64,000 nt of DNA from Telmatobacter sp963789425 (GCA_963789425.1 CAWBKM010000005.1:1-64000); one strand, 5' to 3'. Counted from the stretch's first letter, positions 16,743-26,001 are shown. The notes: a model not told the origin generated them from the sequence alone. Numbers and translations: made by a program.

Positions 16743-17051
16743 TCAGTAGTACGCGTACACCTTCAAATACCTCTGCCTCAACTCCAGCGGCACTTTCTCT
16801 ACCAGCCGCAAATACCGTTCGCGCGTCAACGCCTGATCTGAAACCGGCAATCCCTTGTAAAGCCCGATCGCTTCCTTGCCCAGCAGCCCGCGCTCCAGAA
16901 TCCCTTCATAATCCCTGACCCGCAACTTCGACTTTTTCACGCGGTTCAGAAAAACTTCCACGTCGCGCGCGTCAAATGCCGCATCGATCAACTCGTGCAG
17001 CTTCGCATATCCCTGCTCATCCGTGACCGCAATCGCTGCCTGCTCAAACAT
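16743..17051 (-). CDS. Small conserved-looking protein of unknown function
   Basis: A 102-aa soluble, mostly helical protein with no signal peptide or cysteines (start MFEQAAIAVTDEQGYAKLHE). The C-terminal half contains the block LTRERYLRLVEKVPLELRQR, followed by YLKVYAYY. It lies between tRNA-Gly and tuf on the same strand. I do not recognise the family. The clean ATG, its position in a highly expressed operon-like cluster and good codon use support a real gene. Confidence 0.65.
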   Translation of the reverse strand: MFEQAAIAVTDEQGYAKLHELIDAAFDARDVEVFLNRVKKSKLRVRDYEGILERGLLGKEAIGLYKGLPVSDQALTRERYLRLVEKVPLELRQRYLKVYAYY

Positions 17052-17096
17052 TTTTTCTTCTGCCTTTGGACTAGCTTTTCAACCCAGCCACAACTT

Positions 17097-17171
17097 TGGA
17101 GCGGGAGACGGGGTTCGAACCCGCGACCAACAGCTTGGAAGGCTGTGACTCTACCACTGAGTTACTCCCGC
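17097..17171 (-). tRNA. tRNA-Gly (anticodon TCC)
   Basis: A 75-nt gene with CCA. The acceptor GCGGGAG pairs with CTCCCGC, the anticodon stem ACAGC/GCTGT holds loop CTTCCAA with TCC, and the T-loop TTCGAAC is intact. Confidence 0.95.
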
Positions 17172-17296
17172 CCAACCACAGTTGTCAGAGATCAGAGCTC
17201 AGAGATCAATTCGTCTTTGCCGCATGGAGCCGATTCGATTTCCCGCGTGCAGCCCCTTCAGATCTCTGACCCCTACTCTCTGAATCTCTGCATTTC

Positions 17297-17372
<76 letters not shown>

Positions 17373-17387
17373 CCTCTGAACCCAAGC

Positions 17388-17494
17388 TGCTAGCTTCTAG
17401 CCTCTAGCTTCTAGCCTCATCTTGCCGGTGTGAGCCACGGCGGCTCGGACCCGCAACTTCAAGCTGGAAGCTAGTAGCTAGAGGCTAGTAGCTA
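17388..17494. repeat. Inverted repeat pair downstream of the 75-aa membrane gene
   Basis: The left arm has AGCTGCTAGCTTCTAGCC units, the right arm (17458-17494) has CAAGCTGGAAGCTAGTAGC and TAGAGGCTAGTAGC. The loop of ~42 nt is unrelated to the other loops. The right arm touches the stop codon of the membrane gene. Confidence 0.6.
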
Positions 17495-17719
17495 GTTTTT
17501 CTCCCCCGCCCTGCGAATCTTCTCCGCATGACGAGCTAAAACCGTTCTCAAAGCCATCCCGCCAATCACAATCAGCGGAATCAGCTTCAACTCCACCGGC
17601 TTGCCGAACACGACCACCGAACCATCGCCCATCGTCAGCCAAACCAGCACTGCCAAAACCGCAAACATTCCCAGCGCCAACCAATACTTCCGATCTAAAT
17701 CCGTTTCGGCGCTCTTCAC
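17492..17719 (-). CDS. Small membrane protein of unknown function
   Basis: 75 aa. There are two hydrophobic segments (WLALGMFAVLAVLVWLTMG and LKLIPLIVIGGMALRTVLA) with a short basic/acidic C-terminus, consistent with a two-pass inner-membrane protein. It is located between tRNA-Tyr and tRNA-Thr(GGT) on their strand. No known family is recognised. A longer frame on the same strand (17478-17726) lacks membrane character and is a shadow. Confidence 0.6.
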   Translation of the reverse strand: MKSAETDLDRKYWLALGMFAVLAVLVWLTMGDGSVVVFGKPVELKLIPLIVIGGMALRTVLARHAEKIRRAGEKN

Positions 17720-17746
17720 TGCCCACTACCCACTGATCTTTGTATC

Positions 17747-17800
17747 TTGGACCCTTAGTCCCTGGTCCCTTAGTCCCTGTCTTTTCGGTCCCTGCTTTTC
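17747..17800. repeat. GTCCCTTAGTCCCTG degenerate repeat
   Basis: Units CCTTAGTCCCTGGTCCC directly downstream of the CCA end of tRNA-Tyr; same family as at 26024. Confidence 0.55.
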
Positions 17801-17889
17801 TGGTGCACAGGGGAGGATTCGAACCTCCGTAGCTCGCAAGGAGCGGCAGATTTACAGTCTGCTGCCATTAACCGCTCGGCCACCTGTGC
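17801..17889 (-). tRNA. tRNA-Tyr (anticodon GTA)
   Basis: An 89-nt class II tRNA with a long variable arm and CCA. The acceptor GCACAGG pairs with CCTGTGC, and anticodon loop CTGTAAA has GTA. Confidence 0.95.
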
Positions 17890-17904
17890 CCTTAATACAA
17901 CCTT

Positions 17905-17950
17905 GGGTGCCCCACCCTCGCCGCGTCTTTGTTCTTGCGGCTAGGGTGGG
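17905..17950. repeat. GGGTGCCCC hairpin, copy 1
   Basis: It begins GGGTGCCCCACCC and ends GGGTGGG, with an inner pairing TCGCCGC / GCGGCTA around a T-rich loop. It lies between tRNA-Tyr and tRNA-Thr(TGT). Confidence 0.7.
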
Positions 17951-18146
17951 AAACTCCAAACCTAAGTCCAACCAAACTCCCCGCTCACTCCATCTTCCGC
18001 GCACGCCGCAACCTCCCGGATGCCTTCCGGAACCTCACGACTTTTCGCCTGAAGTGGATTCTCCGAGGAGTTGAGTTCCGGCGTTCAAATAAACCTGCGC
18101 CCGCCGGTCAACTCTTGCCGCTTTCGTCTCCCGTTCCGGCTTCTTG

Positions 18147-18222
18147 TGGAGCTGGCGAAGGGATTTGAACCCCCGACCCTCTGATTACAAATCAGATGCT
18201 CTACCAGCTGAGCTACGCCAGC
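18147..18222 (-). tRNA. tRNA-Thr (anticodon TGT)
   Basis: A 76-nt gene with CCA. The acceptor GCTGGCG pairs with CGCCAGC, and stem TCTGA/TCAGA holds loop TTTGTAA with TGT. It is the first gene of the leftward tRNA-tuf cluster. Confidence 0.95.
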
Positions 18223-18544
18223 TCTTTACCCACCGGAAACCCGTCCGGAGGCCGATTCGTTCGCGGACACACTCCAGCTTTCCGCGTACACGGCACAGAA
18301 CACAAGGTTAGCACACCGCAGCACCGCGAGCAAACGTGCGAGCGCCCTGAAAAAGCGCGCCGGCGAACCCAAAAAACAACGCGTTGCCGCTCACCCTTCC
18401 CGTCGCCCTCAGCCAGCGCAGATCAGGGTGCCAAAGTACCAAACCCACCAGAGTTGTATTGCCGAACCACCACGCCCCGGCGGAGGATTAAGCAGGTATC
18501 CTGCAGCACTTTTCCCGATCCCGATTCTCTAAGGAGAGGCTTCC
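18223..18544. other. Divergent intergenic region
   Basis: 322 nt between the leftward tRNA cluster and the rightward secreted protein. It must hold both promoters, but I cannot pick confident -10/-35 boxes. A ribosome binding site TAAGGAG lies just before ATG 18545. Confidence 0.4.
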
Positions 18545-19390
18545 ATGGGCAAGGCAATTTGCGCGATTCTATTTGTGGCGTTTTGCCCGTTCCTTATCGC
18601 ACAGCAAGCGCCGTTCTTTATCGCCCAGCAGACGTCGTATCTCAGCGCCCAGCAGGGGCTCAACAACGACTCCATCATGAGGATGGTCAGCGCTGAGCTC
18701 TCCGACGACGTCATCGTCACCACCATCAACGCCTCGCCGGGCGCCTATGACACTTCGCCGGAGGGCCTCATCGCGCTCAAGCAGGCCGGCGTCAGCGACA
18801 AAGTCATCGCCGCCATCGCGGCCAAAGGCACAGGCGCTGCGCCGGACCCCGCCGCACCTTCCACTTCCGATGCCTCCGCGCCCTCTGCGCCTCTTCCTTT
18901 GGGCGTCGACACGATCGGCGCATACTACAAAGACAGCGGCGGCAACTGGCAACCGCTCCCTTCTGAAGTCGTCATCTTTCAGTCCGGCGGGGTGATCAAG
19001 CATCTTGCCTCCGCCGGCCTCATGAAGCAGGACCTGAACGGCCTGGTCGGCGGCATGCGCAGCCGCCTCGTCGTCAGCACGCCCATTACGTTCATCCTCC
19101 ACGTGCCCCAGGGACACACCGCCAACGACTACGAGCTCGTTCGCCTCCATGTTGTCGGCAACAACCGGCAATTTCAATCCGTCTCCGGCGGCCTCATCCA
19201 CGAGTCCTCCAGCTCGCTCCGCGACGAGATCGATTTCTCGAGCACGCAAATGGGCCCCTCCGCCTACCAGATCGTGCTCAATAACGGATTAGGCGACGGC
19301 GAGTTCGGTTTCCTCGAGCCGCAGGACACGTCCTCGCCCAAAACTCCCGCCAGCTCCGGCAAAATCTTCACCTTCGCCATCGTCGACTAG
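18545..19390 (+). CDS. Secreted protein, tandem paralogue 1
   Basis: 281 aa, with signal peptide MGKAICAILFVAFCPFLIAQ. A short helical module follows (NNDSIMRMVSAELSDDVIVT through SDKVIAAI), then a Pro/Ala linker and a beta-rich domain starting DTIGAYYKDSGGNWQPL. The downstream protein at 19576 repeats this architecture with clear similarity (SPGAYDTS, ALKxAGxSDKVIAAI, GGVxK). An odd feature is a triplicated IAQQ/SAQQ motif just after the signal peptide. Function unknown; an exported or surface-associated role is inferred. TAAGGAG precedes the start. Confidence 0.75.
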   Translation: MGKAICAILFVAFCPFLIAQQAPFFIAQQTSYLSAQQGLNNDSIMRMVSAELSDDVIVTTINASPGAYDTSPEGLIALKQAGVSDKVIAAIAAKGTGAAPDPAAPSTSDASAPSAPLPLGVDTIGAYYKDSGGNWQPLPSEVVIFQSGGVIKHLASAGLMKQDLNGLVGGMRSRLVVSTPITFILHVPQGHTANDYELVRLHVVGNNRQFQSVSGGLIHESSSSLRDEIDFSSTQMGPSAYQIVLNNGLGDGEFGFLEPQDTSSPKTPASSGKIFTFAIVD

Positions 19391-19575
19391 GCAAGCCAAT
19401 CGGCCCGTTCATGCCCTGCCTGGGCGGGTGTACGACCCCACAGTTCTCGCCACGCCGTTATCGTCCGTTCTTTTCCTCGCAATCAAAACTTCTTGCGCAA
19501 ACCAGCCTTTCGGTAGATGATTCTGTTGCAATCCCTCAACAGTTTTTCTCGTTCGGAAATCTAAGGAGAAGCTTC

Positions 19576-20358
19576 ATGCGCAAAAGCTTTCTTGCAGTCC
19601 TGCTCCTGGCATCCTGCTCGTTGCTCGCCGCCCAGCAGGTCATGAACAACGATTCCGTTATCAAGCTGGTCAAGGCCGGCCTTTCCGACGATCTCATCGT
19701 CACCACCATCAACTCATCTCCGGGCGCCTACGACACTTCCGCTGACGCCATCATCGCGCTCAAGACCGCGGGCGCCAGCGACAAGGTCATCGCCGCGATC
19801 ATCGCCAGGGCCGCCGCTCCAGCCGCTCCCGCTCCCGCACCCGCCGCTGCCGCTGGCCCTGTCAGGCCGGCGGGCATCGACGACGTCGGCGTTTACTTCC
19901 GCGACCGCAAGGGCGTATGGACCAACCTCGAGCCTGAGATCGTCAACTTCAAGACCGGCGGCGTGATGAAAAGCATGTTCTCTGACGGCATCGTCAAGCC
20001 CGACATCAACGGCCACATTCAAGGCAAGACCTCCAAAAACGTCCTTACTTTCCCTGTCATTCTCGCGGTCTACGTTCCCGAGGGTGTTGACATCGCCGAG
20101 TATCAGTTGCTGCGTCTCCGGCAGAACAGCAACAATCGCGAATTCCGCTCCGTCACTGGAGGCGTCGTCCACTCCTCCGGCGGCGCAACCCGCGACAATG
20201 TGGAGTTCACATCACAGAAAATCGCGCCCCGTGTCTACCAGGTCACGCTTGACCAGTCGCTCGGCAAAGGCGAGTACGGTCTGCTGCCTCCCGGCTCCTA
20301 CACCAGCTCCAACATGGCCAGTGGCGGCAAAATTTATTCCATCAGCATCCCCGAGTAA
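19576..20358 (+). CDS. Secreted protein, tandem paralogue 2
   Basis: 260 aa from ATG 19576, chosen because TAAGGAG lies 8-10 nt upstream and a good signal peptide follows (MRKSFLAVLLLASCSLLAAQ). The frame is open further upstream without coding character. The N-terminal module NNDSVIKLVKAGLSDDLIVT corresponds to that of the preceding protein. An Ala/Pro linker and a beta domain (DVGVYFRDRKGVWTNLEPEI) follow. Even the leader around the ribosome binding site is similar in both genes, so the duplication included upstream sequence. No known function. Confidence 0.78.
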   Translation: MRKSFLAVLLLASCSLLAAQQVMNNDSVIKLVKAGLSDDLIVTTINSSPGAYDTSADAIIALKTAGASDKVIAAIIARAAAPAAPAPAPAAAAGPVRPAGIDDVGVYFRDRKGVWTNLEPEIVNFKTGGVMKSMFSDGIVKPDINGHIQGKTSKNVLTFPVILAVYVPEGVDIAEYQLLRLRQNSNNREFRSVTGGVVHSSGGATRDNVEFTSQKIAPRVYQVTLDQSLGKGEYGLLPPGSYTSSNMASGGKIYSISIPE

Positions 20359-20544
20359 TCGTCGCGTACCTGTTTCTCGCTAGGCCCTCGTAGCGCCGCC
20401 CTCCCGGCCGGCTTGCGTGTGGGCGTCCGCGCCCTCATCCCTCAGGTCGCGAGACCACGTTGTCCCCTAACTCGCCATCTCCGCTAACGCCCTTAGCCCC
20501 GCTCTGTTACGCTCATTCCTGACGGTTCCTTGCCGCTCGCCAGA

Positions 20545-21516
20545 ATGAGCCGACGCACCCGCAAAACGCTCCTCATCGTCGTCGCAGTCCTGCTTGTGCT
20601 GGCTCTCGCCGTTTTCCTGCGCTCCAAGGCCCCGCCCGAAGCCGCGCGCCTGCTCCCCGAGTCCGATGGCATCATCTACTTCAACCTGAAGGCCATACGC
20701 ACCCTCGCTCACAATAACTTCAAGCCGCCCAACCGCGTCCCTGAGTACCAGCAATTCATTGACGCCATCGGCATCGACCCCGAGCGAGACCTCGATCAAG
20801 TGGCCATCGCTCTCCATCGCATGCCCGATCCCAACGGCCCCAACGGTCCCGTCGCGTACTCCATGGTCCTTGTCGGCAGAATCACCGGGCCGCGCCTCAA
20901 CGCATGGCTCGACGCCCATGCCACCTCGCGCGAGACTTACGTCGGACACACCATCTACAACCTCACTTCCCAGGACCGCACCGTTCGCGTCGCGCAAATC
21001 GGCTATGACGTTATCGCCATCTCCAACACCCCCACCCCCGAGCAGATCCATTCCATCCTTGACCGCCATCGTGCTGCCGCGCTTCCCTTTTCCGGCTCCT
21101 CGCTCCTCGAGCGCCATTACCACGATGTGCCTTTGCTCTCTCTCGCCTGGGGTGTCGGCCAAATCGGACTTCCCTTCTCTGAGAGCGGAACCATTCACGT
21201 CTTCGGATTCGCTCTGCCCCTCGAACCCGACTCCACCATCATCGCCAGCGTCGCTCCCGCGCTCCCCGTTCCCGGCTCGCTCGCCGCTCTGCGCATCAAA
21301 GTCGAGGAGATCGCCCCCACACAGGACAAAGCCGCCAGCCAGGCTGCCGACCTGTCCACGCTCGTGACTCTCGCCCGCTCTCTCGCTCAGCCCCTCGCTG
21401 ACACCAACACCAACGCCGCCTTCAAAGAGCTTCTGAAGACAGCCCAGGTCGAGCAGCATGGCGAGCGCGTCGTCATCACCGCCACCATCGCGGCCAGCAC
21501 CCTCGCACACCTATAG
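20545..21516 (+). CDS. Membrane-anchored protein of unknown function (DUF3352-like)
   Basis: 323 aa from ATG 20545; an upstream in-frame TTG at 20530 adds five residues. One N-terminal membrane anchor (TRKTLLIVVAVLLVLALAVF) places the rest outside the cytoplasm. The body begins PPEAARLLPESDGIIYFNLK, the usual start of DUF3352-type proteins, and has alternating beta strands and helices. No catalytic motif is visible. It is monocistronic, with a CCCTG repeat tract right behind the stop. Confidence 0.65.
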   Translation: MSRRTRKTLLIVVAVLLVLALAVFLRSKAPPEAARLLPESDGIIYFNLKAIRTLAHNNFKPPNRVPEYQQFIDAIGIDPERDLDQVAIALHRMPDPNGPNGPVAYSMVLVGRITGPRLNAWLDAHATSRETYVGHTIYNLTSQDRTVRVAQIGYDVIAISNTPTPEQIHSILDRHRAAALPFSGSSLLERHYHDVPLLSLAWGVGQIGLPFSESGTIHVFGFALPLEPDSTIIASVAPALPVPGSLAALRIKVEEIAPTQDKAASQAADLSTLVTLARSLAQPLADTNTNAAFKELLKTAQVEQHGERVVITATIAASTLAHL

Positions 21517-21536
21517 AGGACGGCCTCGCCCTCGGC

Positions 21537-21620
21537 CAGCCCCTGGTCCCTTATTCCCTGGTCCCTTAATCCCTAGTCCCTGCTCTCTGGTCCCTGCTCC
21601 CTGCTCCCTGCTCCCTGGAA
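21537..21620. repeat. CCCTGGTCCCTTA degenerate tandem repeat
   Basis: About 84 nt of units such as CCCTGGTCCCTTATTCCC and CTGCTCCCTGCTCCC after the stop of the membrane-anchored protein. Confidence 0.7.
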
Positions 21621-21639
21621 CCGGTTGCATAAATGGTTT

Positions 21640-21742
21640 TGTATCAGGGCACGACTTCAGTCGTGCCGCACGAGTGGCATAAACACCGGGGCTTTAGCCC
21701 CTGACGGAAGTTTTAAAGCCGGCTTAGGGGATTTATGCAACC
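21640..21742. repeat. GGGGCTTTAGCCCCTGA hairpin block
   Basis: It contains two palindromes, GGCACGACTTCAGTCGTGCC and GGGGCTTTAGCCCC, followed by a GGAAGTTTTAAAGCC tail and ATTTATGCAACC. A diverged relative lies at 49253-49318. Confidence 0.6.
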
Positions 21743-21770
21743 AACTCCACGACTCTCAGTCCCCTGAGCC

Positions 21771-22913
21771 CTACTTTTTGGGAGGCATATCCGGCGCCGT
21801 AGGCATGAAGTTTTCGAAGGCGCTGGGTATGGGCGGCGGGAAAAAGACCGCCAGGTGCTCTCTGGCCCCTGCAATCAGTTGCGGATCTATTTTTTCCGAG
21901 TGGTCGTGGCAATGCTTGTAGAGTTCCAGGCCCAGGCTACTGGGCGTAATGTCGAAGCTTTCGATGTCACGATAAGAGGTAAAGTCGAAAAGGTGCTCAA
22001 CCAACCCCAGATTGAACAAATACGCAAGATCGGTAGAATTCCTGCTATGGTCGTGCACGCCGGTTAATTGAACCATCTCATGCGGGCTTACAACGATGGG
22101 CGCGGAAGCGGCATTCTCCGGTCCCGGCATCGCGCTAATGGCCCGCTCACACGCGGGGAGCAAGATCTTGGCCTCGGTGGGTGTAATGTGAACAAGAAGG
22201 TCGACAAAGATTTGATTGCGGTCGTCCGGTGCATCAACCGAGCAGGAAGACGCGAGAAGGCCCACCCATAGCTTCAGGGTCACTTCATCCGGAGCCCAGG
22301 AGCCTTCACGCAGAATGTTTGCCAGCAGCTTTGGATGGGCGCGCATTCGGATGGCATCGGGTTTCGCGGCAAGCAGGTTCTCCGCGGCGAATGCGATTTT
22401 GAACAGCGTTGCAGTGCGATCCGTGTCGAGTCGCCCATCCAGCAGCAGAATCGCTTCGTCGGCCTGGGACTCGCAGAGGCGGTACAGAAAAAGAACCGTC
22501 CGCAGGTGGCGAAACACATCCGCCACTTGACCTCGATCCGTGAGACTGACGATGTCGTGCAACAGCGCTGCGCACAGATCGGGATTCATGCCTGGAGGCA
22601 GAACAAACTCCAGCGCGACGCCGTCCTCTCCCTGCCACGCGGCCCGAGTTTGAACGGATATTTGCAGCTCTGAGTTGCCCTCCGGCTCGCTATTCAAACG
22701 GAGTATAAGATTGACGGCCTGACCGGTAGGGAAACGCTCGTCAGTCAACAGGTAGACACCCGAGGCACTGACGTCTTTAATGCCGGCAGGTCTTGAGGCA
22801 GACTCGACGCCATAAAGAGCCGCGAGGCCCGTTGCTGGCCATCGTTCGGCCCGTGGCTGCTCCGGTTCGCCCAACCTCTGCAGCGCGCGTCTCAAATTGC
22901 TCAGCCGAGACAT
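21771..22913 (-). CDS. PilZ-domain protein with C-terminal DUF4393-like region
   Basis: 380 aa. The N-terminal ~120 residues form a PilZ-like beta barrel, with KDVSASGVYLLTDERFPTGQ matching the D-x-S-x-x-G motif and a preceding Arg-rich stretch (RAERWPATGL) in the RxxxR region. PilZ domains bind cyclic di-GMP. The rest is mainly helical and resembles DUF4393/Abi-alpha-type proteins (LLPACERAISAMPGPENAAS and a conserved FFPPPIP end). It may act as an effector of the signal removed by the EAL enzyme at 29-30.7 kb. The PilZ call is fair; the C-terminal call is tentative. Confidence 0.6.
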   Translation of the reverse strand: MSRLSNLRRALQRLGEPEQPRAERWPATGLAALYGVESASRPAGIKDVSASGVYLLTDERFPTGQAVNLILRLNSEPEGNSELQISVQTRAAWQGEDGVALEFVLPPGMNPDLCAALLHDIVSLTDRGQVADVFRHLRTVLFLYRLCESQADEAILLLDGRLDTDRTATLFKIAFAAENLLAAKPDAIRMRAHPKLLANILREGSWAPDEVTLKLWVGLLASSCSVDAPDDRNQIFVDLLVHITPTEAKILLPACERAISAMPGPENAASAPIVVSPHEMVQLTGVHDHSRNSTDLAYLFNLGLVEHLFDFTSYRDIESFDITPSSLGLELYKHCHDHSEKIDPQLIAGAREHLAVFFPPPIPSAFENFMPTAPDMPPKK

Positions 22914-23274
22914 CGCTAAGAGCCTCTCGCCTCAGTGCCCACCGCGCAATCGCTTGATGGGGTCAGGACCCAGAACCGGCGCCGATCCCGCGCGATGGCG
23001 AATGGAGCACCCCATAATGGATGAATACTAGACAGCACATTAGCACCACCGGGCAAGCAAAGCCATTGCCCATCCGGGTGAACGAACCACAGTTGCCAGC
23101 CGGGAAACTTAAGCTCCACAAACGATTACGCCTGGAACCAAAACGGCTCCCGCCGCCTGCGGCTCACGGAATGGAGTTCGCATTCCCCGGCATCCCCGGA
23201 ATCTCCGGTGCCTCCGCCGCCTTCGCTGACTCCACCCAGCTCGCCGTTGTAGCATGGAGCGTGCCCGGAGACCC
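22914..23274. other. Intergenic region before the GH3 gene
   Basis: About 360 nt divergent region. A 67-codon minus frame (22916-23119) ends 2 nt before the PilZ-protein start, but I find no support for it beyond position. No promoter boxes are convincing. Confidence 0.35.
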
Positions 23275-25533
23275 ATGCAAAATCGAGTTTTAAATCCCTG
23301 CTCCTTTCTTCTTTTCGTCACCGCCCTCTCAACCACTCTTGGACCAGGCGTTGCCCTCGCCCAAAATCCCGCCACCCAGAATGGCGCCACAACCCAAACA
23401 GCCGACCGTCTCTGGATGAATCCCTCGCTCTCCCCCGAAGATCGCGCCGATCTCGTTCTCAAGCAGCTCACGTTGGACGAGAAGATCGCCCTCCTGCATG
23501 GCAATGGAATGGCCCACACTCCCAATTGGCAAATGCCGCTCACCGATCTCGCCAACGGCGGCGCTGGTTACGTCGAGGGCATCGAGCGCCTCGGAATTCC
23601 CGGGCTCGTCATCTCCGACGCCGCCTATGGCATCCGCGACTCGGGCGCCAACGGAAGGTACTCGACCGCGTTGCCCTCGAGCCTGGGAGCCGCGTCAAGC
23701 TGGGATCCCGCATCCGCTTGCGCGTACGGCGCCGTGATCGGCAGCGAGTTGCGCGCGCAGGGATTCAACATGACCCTCGGCGGCGGAGTCGACCTCGCCC
23801 GTGAGCCTCGCGACGGCCGCACCTTTGAATATGCCGGCGAAGACTCGCTCCTCGCCGGAACCATCGTCGGCAATCTGATGAAGTGCGAGCAGGCCCAGCA
23901 CGTCGTCGGCGACATCAAGCACTACGCCATGAACGACCAGGAAACCGGCCGCAACTTCGTCAATGCCATCATCTCCAAACGCGGCATGCAGGAGTCCGAT
24001 CTGCTCGCCTTCCACATCGGCATCTCCATCGCCAATCCCGGCGCGGTTATGTGCTCGTATAACCGGGTCAACGGCGATCACGCCTGCGAGAACTCCTATC
24101 TGCTTAACGACGTGCTCAAGACTCAGTGGGGCTTCAAGGGTTTCGTTGACTCTGACTGGGGTGGAACGCACTCCACCGAAAAAGCATCCGCCGCCGGTCT
24201 TGACCAGGAGCAGCCGATGGGCAATTACTTCGGCCCCAAGCTCAAGGATGCAGTCGAGGCCGGCCGCGTGCCGCTCTCTGAAATTGACGACCATGCGCGC
24301 CGCGTTCTCTATGCCGAGTTTCTCTCCGGCATCGTCGACGATCCGCAGCAAAAGAGCGTGGTCGACGTGCAGAAGGGATTGGACGTTGCCCAGCACATCG
24401 AGGAAAACAGCATCGTGCTCTTGAAGAACCGCGGCGCTGTGCTTCCCATCGTCCCCTCGCGCGTCCGCTCCATCGCCATCATCGGCGGCCACGCTGACGT
24501 CGGTATGATCTCCGGCGGAGGTTCGGCGCAGGTTGACCCGCCCGGCGGCAACGCCATCATGCCCCCCGGCAAAGGCGCCACTAAATGGCAAGACCACATC
24601 TGGTTCCCCACCTCTCCGCTCCAGGCCCTGCGCGACAAACTGCCGCACACCAAAATCGTTTTCGATCCCGGAACCGATCTGGACGCAGCCGCGAAGCTCG
24701 CCCGCAACTCCGATCTCGCCATCGTCTTCGCCTATCAGTGGGAATCGGAAGGCATGGACCTACCCAATCTCTCGCTCCCTGACAATCAGGACGCCTTAAT
24801 CGAACAAGTCGCAACGGCAAATCCTCACACCGTCGTCGTCCTCGAAACCGGATCGGCCGTCACCATGCCCTGGCTCGACAAGGTCTCCGCGGTCGTCGAA
24901 GCCTGGTATGCCGGCAGTTCGGGACATAAAGCTCTCGTCAATGTCCTCGTCGGCGAGGTCAATCCATCCGGCAAACTGGCCATCACCTTCCCAAAAAGCG
25001 ACCTCGACCTTCCTCATCCCGTCATTCCGACCTTGCCGCCCCATGTTCGAGCGCACGGAGCTGACCCAGTCAATCCCGATTCGCCGGTCGCAAACTACTC
25101 CGTCACCTACACTGAAGGCGCTGAAGTCGGCTACAAGTGGTACCAGTCCGAGCACAAGGCGCCGCTGTTCCCATTCGGCTTCGGCTTGTCCTACACCACG
25201 TTCGCCTACTCCGGCCTGAGCGTGGACTCAGCAGCCAAAACCGCCCGCTTCACCGTCCGCAATACCGGCACGCGCGCAGGCACTGAAGTCGCGGAGGTCT
25301 ACGCAACCCTCCCTCAGGGCTCCGACGAATCCTGGGAACGCCTCGCCGGCTTTGCGCGCATCACGCTCGCTCCCGGCAAGTCGCAAACCGTCACTGTCTC
25401 CATCGATCCGCGCGTGTTGCAAACCTTCCGCGAAGCGAACGAAAGCTGGAACCTCGCGTCGGGAGCCTACAAAATTCTCGTCGGTCCCTCGTCCAGCAAC
25501 ACGCCCCTTACCGGCAGCCTCATGATCCACTGA
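23275..25533 (+). CDS. Secreted beta-glucosidase-like enzyme, glycoside hydrolase family 3
   Basis: 752 aa from ATG 23275, chosen because a signal peptide follows (LNPCSFLLFVTALSTTLGPG ... ALAQ). The GH3 N-terminal barrel has KHYAMNDQETGR and the nucleophile motif GFVDSDWGG, where the first Asp is the expected catalytic residue. The alpha/beta sandwich domain follows (ENSIVLLKNRGAVLPI, then VVVLETGSAVTMPW). The C-terminus is the fibronectin-III-like domain (FTVRNTGTRAGTEVAEVY). Such enzymes release terminal beta-linked glucose or xylose from oligosaccharides in the periplasm. The sugar dehydrogenase downstream could use released sugars. Confidence 0.9.
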   Translation: MQNRVLNPCSFLLFVTALSTTLGPGVALAQNPATQNGATTQTADRLWMNPSLSPEDRADLVLKQLTLDEKIALLHGNGMAHTPNWQMPLTDLANGGAGYVEGIERLGIPGLVISDAAYGIRDSGANGRYSTALPSSLGAASSWDPASACAYGAVIGSELRAQGFNMTLGGGVDLAREPRDGRTFEYAGEDSLLAGTIVGNLMKCEQAQHVVGDIKHYAMNDQETGRNFVNAIISKRGMQESDLLAFHIGISIANPGAVMCSYNRVNGDHACENSYLLNDVLKTQWGFKGFVDSDWGGTHSTEKASAAGLDQEQPMGNYFGPKLKDAVEAGRVPLSEIDDHARRVLYAEFLSGIVDDPQQKSVVDVQKGLDVAQHIEENSIVLLKNRGAVLPIVPSRVRSIAIIGGHADVGMISGGGSAQVDPPGGNAIMPPGKGATKWQDHIWFPTSPLQALRDKLPHTKIVFDPGTDLDAAAKLARNSDLAIVFAYQWESEGMDLPNLSLPDNQDALIEQVATANPHTVVVLETGSAVTMPWLDKVSAVVEAWYAGSSGHKALVNVLVGEVNPSGKLAITFPKSDLDLPHPVIPTLPPHVRAHGADPVNPDSPVANYSVTYTEGAEVGYKWYQSEHKAPLFPFGFGLSYTTFAYSGLSVDSAAKTARFTVRNTGTRAGTEVAEVYATLPQGSDESWERLAGFARITLAPGKSQTVTVSIDPRVLQTFREANESWNLASGAYKILVGPSSSNTPLTGSLMIH

Positions 25534-25570
25534 GCCCACCGTGCAACGCGCTGCCCACTGCCCACTGAAT

Positions 25571-25662
25571 TGTCATCCTGAGCGGAGCGCAGCATTTGGG
25601 GCCCCGGGATCGCAGCACGATCAGGGGGCAAGCGGAGCCGAAGGATCTGCGGTTGCTTTTCG
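25571..25662. repeat. TGTCATCCTGAGC ... GATCTGCGGTTGC repeat, copy 1
   Basis: The start TGTCATCCTGAGCGGAGC and end GGATCTGCGGTTGCTTTTCG are conserved; the middle differs from the other three copies. Confidence 0.7.
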
Positions 25663-25743
25663 CTAGCGCCTGCTCGTTGCCGGCTACCTGCTAGAGCTAC
25701 TGGCTGACTCGATCCCTCCCGTTCGCCATCGAACAGAATTCAA

Positions 25744-26001
25744 TTGCCCCCGGCGCATAGACTGGTTGAAGCGAAAGGCGAGGAAAAACCTCTCATGCCC
25801 GTTCCGGTTAAACCGTGTGACGGCTCCTTCAGCGAGGAGACCAACAAATTGCTTCTCGCCAACGTAGATCGAGCACAATGGCTTCTCCATCCGTGCCAGC
25901 GGTGCGGGCAACAGGTTGGCGCGCGCCTCGAGAAAGGCCGCTGGACTCCCGAATCACATTGGCCTTCCGTCCCCCGGCGCCCTCCTCGCGACAAGCAATG
26001 A
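25744..26001 (+). CDS. Small unknown protein, doubtful
   Basis: 85 aa. The central part VDRAQWLLHPCQRCGQQVGA and following RLEKGRWTPESHWPSV look protein-like, with a CxxC pair suggesting a small metal-binding fold. A more likely start may be the Met at 25795. There is no clear ribosome binding site and the gene is isolated between repeats, so this is a weak call. I know no family. Confidence 0.4.
   Translation: MPPAHRLVEAKGEEKPLMPVPVKPCDGSFSEETNKLLLANVDRAQWLLHPCQRCGQQVGARLEKGRWTPESHWPSVPRRPPRDKQ

Noticed and set aside
18196..18696. 166-codon plus frame across tRNA-Thr
   Set aside because: It overlaps a certain tRNA and the true start of the secreted protein in another frame.
20467..21510. 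Long minus-strand frame opposite the DUF3352-like gene
   Set aside because: Acidic/Gly-rich antisense shadow; the plus strand has a membrane anchor and coherent folding pattern.
22916..23119. 67-codon frame directly before the PilZ gene
   Set aside because: Only the 2-nt spacing supports it; no ribosome binding site or family resemblance.
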